Shown here: one piece after another, positions 52,902-63,844 of the stretch
Layout of the letters: each line of letters starts with the position of its first letter
How positions within the stretch are numbered: position 1 is the first letter of the stretch
NCBI RefSeq assembly: GCF_025717005.1
Contig: NZ_JAOVZU010000003.1
Location: forward strand, 236,348 to 300,347
Direction of reading: 5' to 3'
DNA length: 64,000 nt
Source of the DNA: Actinotalea endophytica
GTDB lineage: Bacteria; Actinomycetota; Actinomycetes; Actinomycetales; Cellulomonadaceae
Translations under genes and position numbers: made by a program
Notes under the pieces: generated by a model
Database searches by the model: none
Told to the model about the DNA's origin: nothing
Seen by the model: only the letters and a program-made list of their open reading frames with translations

Positions 52902-53489
52902 GTGCCCCACGACGTCAGCTGGGACGACTACAACGCCCACCAGTGGGGCCGCGTCCCCCGCGCCTCGCTCGACCTCGCGCTGGACGCGACCAGCGGCGAA
53001 CCCGGCGTCGCGGTCGACCTCGGCTGCGGCGAGGGTGTCGAGGTGGCGGCCCTGCTCGACGCCGGGTGGACCGTGCACGCGGTCGACGGCGAGCCCGCAG
53101 CGCTCGCGCGGATCGTCGACCGGCACGGCTCGCACGCCGCCCTGCACGTGCAGCACGCCGACTTCACCGCCCCGCCGGTGCTACCGCCGGCGGACCTGGT
53201 GCACTCCTCGTACGCCCTGCCCTACTGTCCGCCGGCCGCCTTCGACGCCCTGTGGGCCGAGGTGCGCGAAGCGCTCCGCCCCGGCGCCGTGCTCGCCGTC
53301 CAGCTGTTCGGCCCGAACGACGACTCCTACGGCGACCCCGAGATGACGTTCCACACCGAGGCCGAGGCCCAGGAGCTGCTCGCCGGGCTCGAGATCCTGC
53401 ACTGGCGTGAGGAGGACGCCGACGGCAACGCCTACACCGGGCCCAAGCACTGGCACGTCTTCCACGTGGTCGCCCGACGACCCGCCTGA
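52902..53489 (+). CDS. SAM-dependent methyltransferase (TehB-like)
   Basis: The 195 residues have VAVDLGCGEGVEVAALLDAG near 36, a VHAVDGEP acidic loop, and YALPYCPPAAFDALWAEV. A small single-domain enzyme of class I. Motif spacing is like TehB and similar chalcogen methylases, but substrate is unproven. GTG with leaderless signature. Divergent from the SQR gene and may share its control region. Confidence 0.82.
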   Translation: MPHDVSWDDYNAHQWGRVPRASLDLALDATSGEPGVAVDLGCGEGVEVAALLDAGWTVHAVDGEPAALARIVDRHGSHAALHVQHADFTAPPVLPPADLVHSSYALPYCPPAAFDALWAEVREALRPGAVLAVQLFGPNDDSYGDPEMTFHTEAEAQELLAGLEILHWREEDADGNAYTGPKHWHVFHVVARRPA

Positions 53490-53528
53490 CACCGCGCCCG
53501 GCGCGACCCGGCACGGCCGGACCCGTGC

Positions 53529-55127
53529 TCAGGAGCGGTTCGGCACCCCGGCGCGCAGCAGCCCGTAGGTGATCGCGTCGACCAGCGCCTCCCACGAGGC
53601 CTCGACCAGGTTCGGCCCCACGCCGACCGTCATCCAGGTGGTCTCCGCGTCGGTGTCCATCGTCTCGACGAGCACGCGCGTGGTGGCGTCCGTGCCGTGC
53701 TCGGTGTCCAGGATGCGCACCTTGAAGTCGATCAGCTCGAACCTGCCGACCTCGGGGTAGGTCGGCTCGACCGCCTTGCGCAGCGCGTGGTCGAGCGCGT
53801 TCACCGGACCGTTGCCCTCGCCGGTCGCGAGCATCCGCTCGCCGCCGACGTGCATCTTCACGGTCGCCTCGCTCGACGCCTGGGTCGGGTCGCCGGGCAT
53901 CGTCTCGACGAAGACGCGCCAGCTCTCGGTGGTGAAGAACGCCGGTCGCGCCCCGTCGAGCTCCTCGCGCAGCAGCAGCTCGAACGACGCATCCGCTGCG
54001 TCGTAGGTGTACCCCTGCGCCTCGGCGTCCTTGACCCGGTTGGTCACCTTGGTCAGCAGCTCGCCGCGTCCGGTCAGGTCGTACCCCAGCTCACGGCCCT
54101 TGAGCTCGATCGACGCGCGGCCCGCCATGTCCGAGACCAGCATCCGCATGTCGTTGCCGACCGTGATCGGGTCGGTGTGCTGGTACATGTCCGGGTCGAC
54201 CTTGATGGCGCTCGCGTGCAGGCCCGCCTTGTGCGCGAACGCGCTCGCGCCCACGTACGGCTGGCGCGCGAACGGCGCGATGTTCGTGATCTCGCTGATC
54301 GCGTGCGCGATCCGGGTCATCTCCCGCAGGCCGTCACCGGCGAGCAGCCGACGGCCGTGCTTGATCTCCAGGTTGGCGACGACCGTGAGCAGGTCGGCGT
54401 TCCCGGTCCGCTCGCCGTAGCCGTTCACCGTGCCCTGCACGTGCACCGCGCCCGCGCTGACCGCGGCCAGGGTGTTCGCGACCGCGCACCCCGTGTCGTT
54501 GTGCGCGTGCATGCCCAGCCGCCCGGTGGTGCGCTGCTGCACGGTGGCCACGACCTCGTGGACCCACTCCGGGATCATGCCGCCGTTGGTGTCGCACAGC
54601 ACGACGGTCTCCGCGCCCGCCTCGAACGACTCGAGCACCGCTGCGACCGCGTAGTCCTCGTCGTACCGGAACCCGTCGAAGAAGTGCTCGACGTCCACCA
54701 CCACGCGTCGCCCCTCGCGGCGCAGGAGTCGCACGGTGTCGGCGATCATCGCGAGGTTCTCCTCGCCCGTGGTCCGCAGCGCGCGCTCGACGTGACGGAT
54801 GTCCGACTTGGCGACGAGCGTGACCACGGGCGCCTCGCTGTCGAGCAGTGCCCGCACCTGGGTGTCCTCGGCCGCCGTGGTGCCGGCCTTGCGGGTCGAG
54901 CCGAACGCGACGAGCTCGGCGTTGCGCAGGTCGAGCTCCTTGGCGGCGCGCTTGAAGAACTCGGTGTCCTTGGGGATCGCGCCCGGCCAGCCACCCTCGA
55001 TGAAGCCGACCCCGAGCTCGTCGAGCAGCGGCGCGATCGCGAGCTTGTCGGCCACCGAGAGGTTCATGCCCTCCTGCTGGGCCCCGTCTCGCAGGGTCGT
55101 GTCGTAGACGTCGAAGGTGGTGTCCAC
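53529..55127 (-). CDS. cimA: (R)-citramalate synthase
   Basis: Condenses pyruvate and acetyl-CoA to citramalate, giving threonine-independent 2-oxobutyrate for isoleucine synthesis. The 532 residues start VDTTFDVYDTTLRDGAQQEGM, the HMGL-like metal site, with GMHAHNDTGC near 207 and a C-terminal regulatory (LeuA dimer) domain from about 400. CimA rather than LeuA is indicated by GFIEGGWPGAIPKD and overall length. GTG start with GAGGAG. Preceded by an attenuator leader. Confidence 0.94.
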   Translation of the reverse strand: MDTTFDVYDTTLRDGAQQEGMNLSVADKLAIAPLLDELGVGFIEGGWPGAIPKDTEFFKRAAKELDLRNAELVAFGSTRKAGTTAAEDTQVRALLDSEAPVVTLVAKSDIRHVERALRTTGEENLAMIADTVRLLRREGRRVVVDVEHFFDGFRYDEDYAVAAVLESFEAGAETVVLCDTNGGMIPEWVHEVVATVQQRTTGRLGMHAHNDTGCAVANTLAAVSAGAVHVQGTVNGYGERTGNADLLTVVANLEIKHGRRLLAGDGLREMTRIAHAISEITNIAPFARQPYVGASAFAHKAGLHASAIKVDPDMYQHTDPITVGNDMRMLVSDMAGRASIELKGRELGYDLTGRGELLTKVTNRVKDAEAQGYTYDAADASFELLLREELDGARPAFFTTESWRVFVETMPGDPTQASSEATVKMHVGGERMLATGEGNGPVNALDHALRKAVEPTYPEVGRFELIDFKVRILDTEHGTDATTRVLVETMDTDAETTWMTVGVGPNLVEASWEALVDAITYGLLRAGVPNRS

Positions 55128-55281
55128 CGGGTCTCCTCGGGCTGGCCGTCGGCGTCGGTGCCGACGGGTCGAACCAGGCACTGCGGGCAGGTTCCGTCCA
55201 CGGTACGCGGGGTGCTGCCCGACCAGGGGTGGCGGTCGGGCCGTGGACGGTGCCGGTCGGGCGGGGGTGGTGCCCGGACCA

Positions 55282-55312
55282 ACAAAAAGACCCCCCGAGG
55301 TCACGGGAGGTC
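55282..55312 (-). terminator. Attenuator terminator of cimA
   Basis: On the minus strand GACCTCCC and GGGGGGTC pair with a loop of 8 and are followed by TTTTTGTT (55282-55288). It lies 27 bases after the leader peptide stop and about 155 bases before cimA. Confidence 0.7.
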
Positions 55313-55339
55313 TGCGCGTCCGGCGAGGTGCCGAACGCG

Positions 55340-55372
55340 CTACTCGATAATGAGGTGTGCTGGGTGAGTCAC
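55340..55372 (-). CDS. cimA leader peptide
   Basis: Reading leftward, GTG ACT CAC CCA GCA CAC CTC ATT ATC GAG TAG gives MTHPAHLIIE. Consecutive Leu, Ile, Ile codons, including the rare ATT, fit ribosome-mediated attenuation by isoleucine (and leucine) supply. The start is 6 bases after CATGAT, with TTGGCG 17 bases ahead of that, so the leader message is leaderless. Confidence 0.7.
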   Translation of the reverse strand: MTHPAHLIIE

Positions 55373-55378
55373 GCGGGC

Positions 55379-55407
55379 ATCATGCCACAGCCCTCCAGCG
55401 CCGCCAA
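55379..55407 (-). promoter_or_regulatory. cimA promoter
   Basis: -35 TTGGCG (55402-55407), 17-base spacer, -10 CATGAT (55379-55384), on the minus strand; 6 bases to the leader GTG. Confidence 0.6.
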
Positions 55408-55522
55408 GGACCGTCTCAGCCGCGCCGCGCGCGTTCCCCTGCGCCACGACGGCACCATGGCTAGCGTGGGCGTGTCGAGCCGGAACGGCCCAGCACGACG
55501 GGCCCTCCCACCTGGAGGAACG

Positions 55523-56038
55523 ATGACCGACCCGTACGAGCCGACCCGCCGGATGCCGCCGGTGCAGCCGCCGGTCCAGCACACCCAGCCCGAGCCACCC
55601 GCCGCGCCACCGAAGCCCGCGTGGACGATCGACGCCGGCAGGTACTGGGCCGGGGCGGTCGCCACCGCCGTCGTCGCCGCGCTCGTGGGGGTGGTCGGCA
55701 CGATCGTGGCCGAGGAGATCCTGAACGTCGACCTCGTGGTGCAGGACCCGTTCGGCACGGACTCGCACCTGTGGGCCTACGTGCTCGGCGGAGCCGTGGC
55801 CGCGCTGCTCGCGGCCGGGCTGCTCCAGCTGCTCGTGATCGCCGCGCCCCGTCCCCAGGCGTTCTTCGGCTGGATCGTGGGCCTGGTCACGGTGGTCGCG
55901 ATGCTGCTCCCGCTGACCTGGACCGACGACCTGGGCAGCGCGGTCGCGAGCGGCCTGGTCAACCTCGTGGTCGGCCTGTCGATCGGCTCGCTGCTCGGCG
56001 GCGTGCTGAGGTGGACGCTCCACCCGACCGTCCCCTGA
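55523..56038 (+). CDS. DUF6069-like membrane protein
   Basis: The 171 residues have a Pro-rich N-terminal tail (YEPTRRMPPVQPPV) and four transmembrane helices (about 42-62, 85-108, 112-130, 140-162). AAPRPQAFFGWIVGLVTVVA resembles DUF6069-type actinobacterial proteins. ATG with TGGAGGAA. Function unknown. The cimA leader lies on the opposite strand upstream. Confidence 0.75.
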   Translation: MTDPYEPTRRMPPVQPPVQHTQPEPPAAPPKPAWTIDAGRYWAGAVATAVVAALVGVVGTIVAEEILNVDLVVQDPFGTDSHLWAYVLGGAVAALLAAGLLQLLVIAAPRPQAFFGWIVGLVTVVAMLLPLTWTDDLGSAVASGLVNLVVGLSIGSLLGGVLRWTLHPTVP

Positions 56039-56125
56039 GCGAACCGGGCGCGGGCCCGGCTGCTCGGACGAGCCGACGCCGGCCGGTCGGACCCGCTGCT
56101 CGGACCCGCCGCCCGGGCGCACCGT

Positions 56126-57232
56126 TCAGGCGAGCCGGCGCATCCAGCCGTGCGTGTCCTCGGCGCGCCCGTACTGCACGGCCGTGAGCTGGTGCCGGAT
56201 CGCGGTGGTCACGGTGCCGGTCGCGCCGCCGTTGACCTCGAGGTCGAACCCGTCTCCGACGAGCCGGCCGATCGGCGTCACGACGGCCGCCGTTCCGCAC
56301 GCGAAGATCTCCGTGACGTCTCCCGTGCGCAGCCCCTCCAGCACCTCGGCGAGGGGCAGGTCGCGCTCGACCACCTCGTGCCCGCCCTCGCGCAGCAGCG
56401 TGAGGATCGAGTCCCGGGTGACACCCTCGAGGATCGTGCCGGACAGCGCGGGCGTGGCGATCGACCCGTCCCGGTGCACGACCATGACGTTCATCCCGCC
56501 GAGCTCCTCGAGCAGCGAGCTGGTCGCCGCGTCCAGGAAGCACACCTGCTCGCAGCCGTGCGCGTAGGCCTCCTGCTGAGGCAGCAGCGACGCCGCGTAG
56601 TTGCCGCCGCACTTGGCCGCGCCGGTCCCGCCGGGGCCCGCCCGGTGGTAGTCCTCGGCGACGAAGATCGACACGGGGCGCACACCGCCGGAGAAGTAGG
56701 GACCAACCGGGGAGGCGATCAGCAGGTAGTCGACCCGGCGCGACGGGCGCACCCCGAGGAACGACTCCGCCGCGAACATGAAGGGGCGCAGGTAGAGGCT
56801 CGTCTCGTCCGCGCCCGGCACCCACGCACCGTCGACCGCGACCAGTGCCTCGATCGAGCCCAGGAAGTCCTCGACCGAGAGCTCCGGCAGGGCCAGCCGA
56901 CGGGCCGAGGCCGCGAACCGCGCCGCGTTCTTCTCGGGCCGGAACGTCCAGATCGAGCCGTCCGCGTGGCGGTAGGCCTTGAGCCCCTCGAAGATCTCCT
57001 GGCCGTAGTGCAGCACCGCCGCGGCCGGGTCGAGCTGGAGCGGTCCGTACGGCTCGACGCGGCGGTCGGTCCAGCCCTCGTCGGCGGTCCACGTCACCCG
57101 CGCCATGTGGTCGGTGAAGACCACGCCGAACGACGGCGAGGCGATGAGCTCGGCGCGCTCCGACTCGCTGCGCGGTGAGTCGCTGAGCCGTCGCTCGAAC
57201 GCGTCGGCGGAGGTGTGTGCCGTGGTGCTCAT
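56126..57232 (-). CDS. ilvE: Branched-chain amino acid aminotransferase (copy 1)
   Basis: Transfers the amino group of Glu to branched-chain 2-oxo acids, the last step of Val, Ile and Leu synthesis; fold-type IV PLP enzyme. The 368 residues have the PLP Lys in GGTGAAKCGGNYAASL near 190, EELGGMNVMVV, and GTAAVVTPIG. The sequence is canonical for the actinobacterial enzyme. ATG with AAGGGA ahead. 69 bases after the second copy. Confidence 0.93.
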   Translation of the reverse strand: MSTTAHTSADAFERRLSDSPRSESERAELIASPSFGVVFTDHMARVTWTADEGWTDRRVEPYGPLQLDPAAAVLHYGQEIFEGLKAYRHADGSIWTFRPEKNAARFAASARRLALPELSVEDFLGSIEALVAVDGAWVPGADETSLYLRPFMFAAESFLGVRPSRRVDYLLIASPVGPYFSGGVRPVSIFVAEDYHRAGPGGTGAAKCGGNYAASLLPQQEAYAHGCEQVCFLDAATSSLLEELGGMNVMVVHRDGSIATPALSGTILEGVTRDSILTLLREGGHEVVERDLPLAEVLEGLRTGDVTEIFACGTAAVVTPIGRLVGDGFDLEVNGGATGTVTTAIRHQLTAVQYGRAEDTHGWMRRLA

Positions 57233-57301
57233 CTCGTTCCCTTCGACCGGGGCGCAGCGCCCACGGAACCGGCCCTGAGGCTACCTGTGCATCCGGTCAC
57301 T

Positions 57302-58420
57302 TCACACCAGCCGGACCATCCAGCCGTGCGGGTCGGCCGCCCTGCCGTGCTGCACGTCGGTCAGCCCCTCACGCACGGCCACCGTCACCGGTCCGGCGGT
57401 CCCGTCACCCACCCGCTCGTCGAAGCCGGTCCCGGCCAGCCGGCCGATCGGCGTGACCACCGCGCCGGTCCCGCAGGCGAAGGCCTCGGCGACCTCTCCC
57501 GAGCGCAACCCGTCGAGCACCTCCGCCAACGGCACGTCCCGCTCCTCGACGTCGTGCCCGGCCTCGCGCAGGAGCGTGAGCACGGCGTCCCGGGTCACCC
57601 CGGGAAGGATCGTGCCGGACAGCCCCGGTGTCACGACCGACCCGTCCGAGCGCACGACGACCACGTTCATGCCGCCGAGCTCCTCGAGGTTGGCCCCGGT
57701 TCGCGCGTCGAGGAAGCAGACCTGGTCGCAGCCGTGCGCATAGGCCTCGGCCTGCGACGCGAGCGACGCGCCGTAGTTGCCCATCGTCTTGACCGCGCCG
57801 GTCCCGCCAGGTCCCGCGCGATGCAGGTCCTCGGCGACCCAGATCGACACCGGCGTGAGCGCGTCCGAGAAGTACGCGCCCGCCGGCGAGGCGATCACGA
57901 GGTACTCGACCCGGTGCGCGGCCCGGACGAGCAACGTCGGCTCGGTGGCGACCATGAACGGTCGCAGGTAGAGGCTGGTCTCCGCGCCGTCCGGGACCCA
58001 GGCCTCGTCGACCGCGACCAGCGCCTGGATCGAGCCGAGGAAGTCCTCGGCCGGCAGCTCCGGGAGGGCCAGGCGGCGGGCCGAGGCTGCGAACCTGGCC
58101 GCGTTCTGCTCCGGCCGGAACGTCCACACCGAGCCGTCGGGGTGCCGGTACGCCTTCAGGCCTTCGAACACCTCCTGGCCGTAGTGCAGCACGAGCGAGG
58201 ACGGCTCGAGCTCGAGCGGTCCGTACGGCTCGACCCGACGGTCGCCCCAGCCGGTCTCGCTCGTCCAGGTCGCCCGGGCCAGGTGGTCGGTGAACACGTC
58301 GCCGAACCGCGGCGCCGCCAGCAGGGCCTTGCGCTCGACGTCCGGCCGCGGCGTGGTGGACCGTCGCACCGCGAAGGCGCGCGCCGCCTCGGTCAGCTCC
58401 GCGGGGCCCGTGATCGTCAT
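57302..58420 (-). CDS. Branched-chain amino acid aminotransferase (copy 2, diverged)
   Basis: The 372 residues are clearly a relative of the next gene: same EPYGPLELEPSS, GGTGAVKTMGNYGASL with the Lys kept, EELGGMNVVVV and GTGAVVTPIGR. Around the PLP Lys, CG is replaced by TM and Ala by Gly, so substrate preference may have changed. ATG at 58420 is chosen, 10 bases after the leuB stop; the frame could extend to 58462 inside leuB. A tandem duplicate. Confidence 0.88.
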   Translation of the reverse strand: MTITGPAELTEAARAFAVRRSTTPRPDVERKALLAAPRFGDVFTDHLARATWTSETGWGDRRVEPYGPLELEPSSLVLHYGQEVFEGLKAYRHPDGSVWTFRPEQNAARFAASARRLALPELPAEDFLGSIQALVAVDEAWVPDGAETSLYLRPFMVATEPTLLVRAAHRVEYLVIASPAGAYFSDALTPVSIWVAEDLHRAGPGGTGAVKTMGNYGASLASQAEAYAHGCDQVCFLDARTGANLEELGGMNVVVVRSDGSVVTPGLSGTILPGVTRDAVLTLLREAGHDVEERDVPLAEVLDGLRSGEVAEAFACGTGAVVTPIGRLAGTGFDERVGDGTAGPVTVAVREGLTDVQHGRAADPHGWMVRLV

Positions 58421-58430
58421 GGTCCGGTGC

Positions 58431-59471
58431 TCAGCCGGCCACGCGTGCGGCGAGGTCGGCACCGACCTGCGACGTGGACCGCACGGCCGAGCCCCGCTCG
58501 GCGAGGTCCGCCGCGACGGCCGCCTCGACCCGGGCGGACGCGTCGTCGAGCCCCAGGTGCGCGAGCAGCATGCTCACGCTCAGCACGGTGGCGGTCGGGT
58601 CGGCCTTGCCCTGGCCCGCGATGTCCGGAGCCGAGCCGTGCACGGGCTCGAACATCGACGGCGCGGTCCGGTCCGGGTTGATGTTGCCGGACGCCGCCAG
58701 GCCGATGCCGCCGGTGATCGCGGCCGCCTGGTCGGTGAGGATGTCGCCGAAGAGGTTGTCCGTGACGATGACGTCGAACCGCGACGGGTTCGTGGTGAGG
58801 AAGATCGTGGCGGCGTCGACGTGCAGGTAGTCGGTGGTGACGTCGGGGAACTCGGCGTTGACCCGCTCGACCGTCCGGCGCCACAGGTGCCCGGCGTGCA
58901 CGAGCACGTTGTGCTTGTGCACCAGGGTGAGCTGCTTGCGGCGCTTCCGGGCACGGGCGAACGCGTCCCGGACCACGCGCTCGACGCCGAAGGCGGTGTT
59001 GACGCTGACCTCGTTGGCGACCTCGTGCGGCGTGCCGACCCGGATCGCACCGCCGTTGCCGACGTACGGGCCCTCGGTCCCCTCGCGCACCACCACGAAG
59101 TCGACGTCACCGGGGTCGGCGAGCGGCGAGCGGACACCGGCGAACAGCCGGGCGGGGCGCAGGTTCACGTAGTGGTCGAGCTCGAAGCGCAGCCGGAGCA
59201 GCAGCCCACGCTCGAGGACCCCGCTCGGCACGTTCGGGTCGCCGACCGCGCCGAGCAGGATCGCGTCGTGCTCGCGCACGGTGGCCAGGTCCGCGTCGGT
59301 GAGGGTCTCCCCCGTCGCGTGCCAGCGGCTCGCACCGAGGTCGAGCTCGGTCGTGGCGACCGTGGTGCCGCTGCCGGCGAGCGCTGCGTCCAGGACGCGC
59401 AGCCCCTCCTCGACGACCTCGGTCCCGATGCCGTCGCCACGGATCACCGCGAGCCTGATCTCCTGCGCCAT
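58431..59471 (-). CDS. leuB: 3-isopropylmalate dehydrogenase
   Basis: Oxidises and decarboxylates 3-isopropylmalate in leucine synthesis. The 346 residues start [38 protein letters not shown] is the NAD/metal segment and [20 protein letters not shown] carries the Asp cluster. [16 protein letters not shown] closes the family pattern. ATG at 59471 is preferred because GAAGGA is 8 bases upstream; an ATG 9 bases earlier overlaps that site. Confidence 0.96.
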   Translation of the reverse strand: MAQEIRLAVIRGDGIGTEVVEEGLRVLDAALAGSGTTVATTELDLGASRWHATGETLTDADLATVREHDAILLGAVGDPNVPSGVLERGLLLRLRFELDHYVNLRPARLFAGVRSPLADPGDVDFVVVREGTEGPYVGNGGAIRVGTPHEVANEVSVNTAFGVERVVRDAFARARKRRKQLTLVHKHNVLVHAGHLWRRTVERVNAEFPDVTTDYLHVDAATIFLTTNPSRFDVIVTDNLFGDILTDQAAAITGGIGLAASGNINPDRTAPSMFEPVHGSAPDIAGQGKADPTATVLSVSMLLAHLGLDDASARVEAAVAADLAERGSAVRSTSQVGADLAARVAG

Positions 59472-59505
59472 GCGTGCCATCCTTCGTGCGCCCTGCGGCG
59501 CGTCG

Positions 59506-60069
59506 TCATCGGTCGTTCGGTCGGGGGTACAGCAGGGTGAAGCGTTCGAGGACGAGCTCGAGCGCGGGCGAGAACTCGACGCCGATCGCCGGCAGCACCC
59601 GCCGCCAGTAGCGCTCGTGCTCGGCGCGCCAGGACGTCAGGCTCCGGTCGTCCTCGCCCTCGGCGGCGGCGTGCTCGGCGTCGACCTCGTCGAACCGGCA
59701 CCTGGTCACCGACGTCGTCCGGATCAGCGCTCCGGGACGCCCGCGGCCGTCCAGCACGATCGACAGGTCACCTCGTCTGGGCTCCGGCTCGTCGGACGCC
59801 ACGAGTTCCGCGGCCGCGGTGGACGTGCCGGTCTTGACCCCGTCGAGCACGAGCTGGAGCAGCGAGTCCGCAAGCTCGGGCGAGTCCCCGAACGACCACG
59901 CCGGCGGCACGATGCTGCCGACGACGCCGAGGCCGGTCCACTCCGGCACCGGCGCCACCTTGGCCCGTGGCCGGGCCACCTCCCAGAACTCCAGCAACGC
60001 GACTCTCGCCGTGTCGTCGGAGTCGGGCGCCCGGTCCTCGGGTCCGGGCTGCCCGCCCCGCTCCTGCAT
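59506..60069 (-). CDS. ASCH domain protein in ilv-leu operon
   Basis: The 187 residues end in an ASCH (ASC-1 homology) domain: [17 protein letters not shown] near 80, [22 protein letters not shown], and [11 protein letters not shown]. The ASCH beta-barrel fold is thought to bind RNA or nucleotides. ATG at 60069 has AGGAG 5 bases ahead that overlaps the ilvC stop, so coupling to ilvC is likely. Its presence between ilvC and leuB is unusual. Confidence 0.85.
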   Translation of the reverse strand: MQERGGQPGPEDRAPDSDDTARVALLEFWEVARPRAKVAPVPEWTGLGVVGSIVPPAWSFGDSPELADSLLQLVLDGVKTGTSTAAAELVASDEPEPRRGDLSIVLDGRGRPGALIRTTSVTRCRFDEVDAEHAAAEGEDDRSLTSWRAEHERYWRRVLPAIGVEFSPALELVLERFTLLYPRPNDR

Positions 60070-60078
60070 GGCCACTCC

Positions 60079-61721
<1,643 letters not shown>

Positions 61722-61751
61722 GCTGCACCTGCTTCCTCGAGGCGGGTCATG

Positions 61752-63581
61752 TCAGTCCTCCCGGTCCCAGGCCGGGCTGATGCCACGGGCGTACTGGATC
61801 TCGTCGTTGCTCACGCCGGCGGCCACCATCGGCCACACCATGGCGTCGCGGGACACCGTGAAGTCGATCACCACGGGCCGGTCGTCGATCTCCATGGCGC
61901 GCTTGATCGCGGCGTCGACCTCGCCCTTGGAGTCGACCCGGATGCCCTCCGCGCCGTAGGCGTCGGCGAGCTTGACGAAGTCCGGGATGCGCACCGTGCC
62001 GTGCCCGGTGTGCAGGTCGGTGTTGGAGTACCGCGACTCGTAGAACAGGGTCTGCCACTGGCGGACCATGCCGAGCGAGGAGTTGTTGATCAGCGCGACC
62101 TTGATCGGGATCTCGTTGATGGTCGCGGTGGCCAGCTCCTGGTTGGTCATCTGGAAGCAGCCGTCGCCGTCGATCGCCCAGACCACCCGGTCGGGGTCGC
62201 CCACCTTGGCGCCCATCGCGGCCGGGATCGCGAAGCCCATCGTGCCCAGGCCCCCGGAGTTGATCCACGCACCGGGGCGCTGGTGCTTGATGAACTGCGC
62301 GGCCCACATCTGGTGCTGGCCGACGCCGGCGACGTAGACCGCCTCAGGGCCGGCGATCTCGCCGATCCGGGTGATCACGTGCTGCGGGGCGAGCAGGCCG
62401 TCCTCGGTGTCGGTGTAGCCGAGCGGGAACGTCTCGCGCCAGTCGTCGATCTGCTTCCACCAGCGCTCGAGGTCCGGCTTGCCGTGCTGCGCGTGCTCAC
62501 GAGCCAGTTCGGGCAGCAGGTCGGCGATGACCTCCTTGAGGTCGCCGACGATCGGCACGTCCGCGCGGCGGTTCTTGCCGATCTCCGCGGGGTCGATGTC
62601 CGCGTGCACGATCAGTGCGTGCGGCGCGAACGACGACAGCTTGCCGGTCACCCGGTCGTCGAACCGGGCCCCGAGCGCGACGATCAGGTCGGCCTTCTGC
62701 AGCGCGGCGACCGCGGGCACGGTGCCGTGCATGCCCGGCATGCCGAGGTTCTGCGGGTGGGTGTCCGGCAGCACGCCGCGGGCCATCAGCGTGGTGACCG
62801 CGGGGGCGCCGGACTCGTCGACCAGCCGGCGCAGCTCGGCCGCGGCCCCGGCGCGCACCGCGCCGCCGCCGACGTAGAGCACCGGGCGCCGAGCCGTCGC
62901 GAGCAGCCGCGCGGCCTCCCGCACCTGCTTGGCGTGCGGCTTGGTGACCGGGTGGTAGCCGGGCAGCTCGACCTCGGCCGGCGGCCACGAGTAGGTCGTC
63001 ATCGCCTGCATCGCGGACTTCGCGACGTCGATCAGCACCGGGCCGGGCCGACCGGTCGAGGCGATGTGGAAGGCCTGGGCGATCGTCTTCGGGATGTCGG
63101 CCGGGTCGGTGATCAGGTAGCTGTGCTTGGTCACCGGCAGCGTGATGCCGACGATGTCGGCCTCCTGGAACGCGTCCGTGCCGATCAGCGACGCCCCGAC
63201 CTGGCCGGTGATCGCGACCATCGGCACCGAGTCGAGGTTCGCGTCTGCGAGCGCCGTGACGAGGTTCGTCGCGCCGGGCCCGGAGGTCGCCATGCAGACG
63301 CCGACCTTGCCGGAGGTGTACGCGTAGCCCTCGGCCGCGTGGCCGGCGCCCTGCTCGTGGCGGACCAGGATGTGGCGCACCGACGAGGAGTCCATCAGCG
63401 GGTCGTACGTGGGCAGGATCGCGCCGCCCGGGATGCCGAAGACGGTGTCGACGCCGACGGCCTCAAGCGAACGGACGATCGACTCCGCTCCGGTCATCTG
63501 CTGCGGCTGCGCCGGGCGCAGGTCGGCCGGCGTGACCGGCCTCCCGGCCGCCGGCGGCGCCTGCTGGGACCCTTGGACCAT
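61752..63581 (-). CDS. ilvB: Acetolactate synthase, large (catalytic) subunit
   Basis: Thiamine diphosphate and FAD enzyme that makes acetolactate or acetohydroxybutyrate. The 609 residues include [16 protein letters not shown] near 60, [13 protein letters not shown] with the catalytic Glu, and the ThDP motif [29 protein letters not shown] (cited in parts: [17 protein letters not shown]). ATG at 63581 has AGGAG upstream. First gene of ilvBNC-ASCH-leuB-ilvE-ilvE, behind an attenuator. Confidence 0.97.
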   Translation of the reverse strand: MVQGSQQAPPAAGRPVTPADLRPAQPQQMTGAESIVRSLEAVGVDTVFGIPGGAILPTYDPLMDSSSVRHILVRHEQGAGHAAEGYAYTSGKVGVCMATSGPGATNLVTALADANLDSVPMVAITGQVGASLIGTDAFQEADIVGITLPVTKHSYLITDPADIPKTIAQAFHIASTGRPGPVLIDVAKSAMQAMTTYSWPPAEVELPGYHPVTKPHAKQVREAARLLATARRPVLYVGGGAVRAGAAAELRRLVDESGAPAVTTLMARGVLPDTHPQNLGMPGMHGTVPAVAALQKADLIVALGARFDDRVTGKLSSFAPHALIVHADIDPAEIGKNRRADVPIVGDLKEVIADLLPELAREHAQHGKPDLERWWKQIDDWRETFPLGYTDTEDGLLAPQHVITRIGEIAGPEAVYVAGVGQHQMWAAQFIKHQRPGAWINSGGLGTMGFAIPAAMGAKVGDPDRVVWAIDGDGCFQMTNQELATATINEIPIKVALINNSSLGMVRQWQTLFYESRYSNTDLHTGHGTVRIPDFVKLADAYGAEGIRVDSKGEVDAAIKRAMEIDDRPVVIDFTVSRDAMVWPMVAAGVSNDEIQYARGISPAWDRED

Positions 63582-63624
63582 CGTTGCTCTCCTGTGTCTC
63601 GTCGTGGGGGTGACCCCTGGCATG

Positions 63625-63660
63625 AAAAAACCCCTCGGCCCGGGTGGGCTCGGCGAGGGG
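63625..63660 (-). terminator. Attenuator terminator of ilvB operon
   Basis: On the minus strand CCCCTCG (63654-63660) and CGAGGGG (63631-63637) pair, with an inner GCCC/GGGC hairpin, then TTTTTT (63625-63630). It ends about 43 bases before ilvB. Confidence 0.8.
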
Positions 63661-63681
63661 CTGGCGTGGACCGTGGGAGGT

Positions 63682-63717
63682 CTACGCCTGACTGACTACG
63701 ACGACGAACGTACGCAC
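63682..63717 (-). CDS. ilvB leader peptide
   Basis: GTG CGT ACG TTC GTC GTC GTA GTC AGT CAG GCG TAG gives [11 protein letters not shown]. Four Val codons in a row point to ribosome stalling under valine limitation. The start is 7 bases after a TAGTCT -10. Confidence 0.8.
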   Translation of the reverse strand: MRTFVVVVSQA

Positions 63718-63724
63718 GTCCGCG

Positions 63725-63753
63725 AGACTACGACACCGTTTCCTCTGTGTCAC
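63725..63753 (-). promoter_or_regulatory. ilvB operon promoter
   Basis: -35 GTGACA (63748-63753), 17-base spacer, -10 TAGTCT (63725-63730) on the minus strand; 7 bases to the leader peptide GTG. Confidence 0.7.
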
Positions 63754-63844
63754 GCTCCGAAGGTCCCGTCTCGCATCGTGGATCACGAGTTCATCAGGTG
63801 GATGACATTCGGCGGTGCCGGACTCGCCGCCCGAGCGACCCAGA

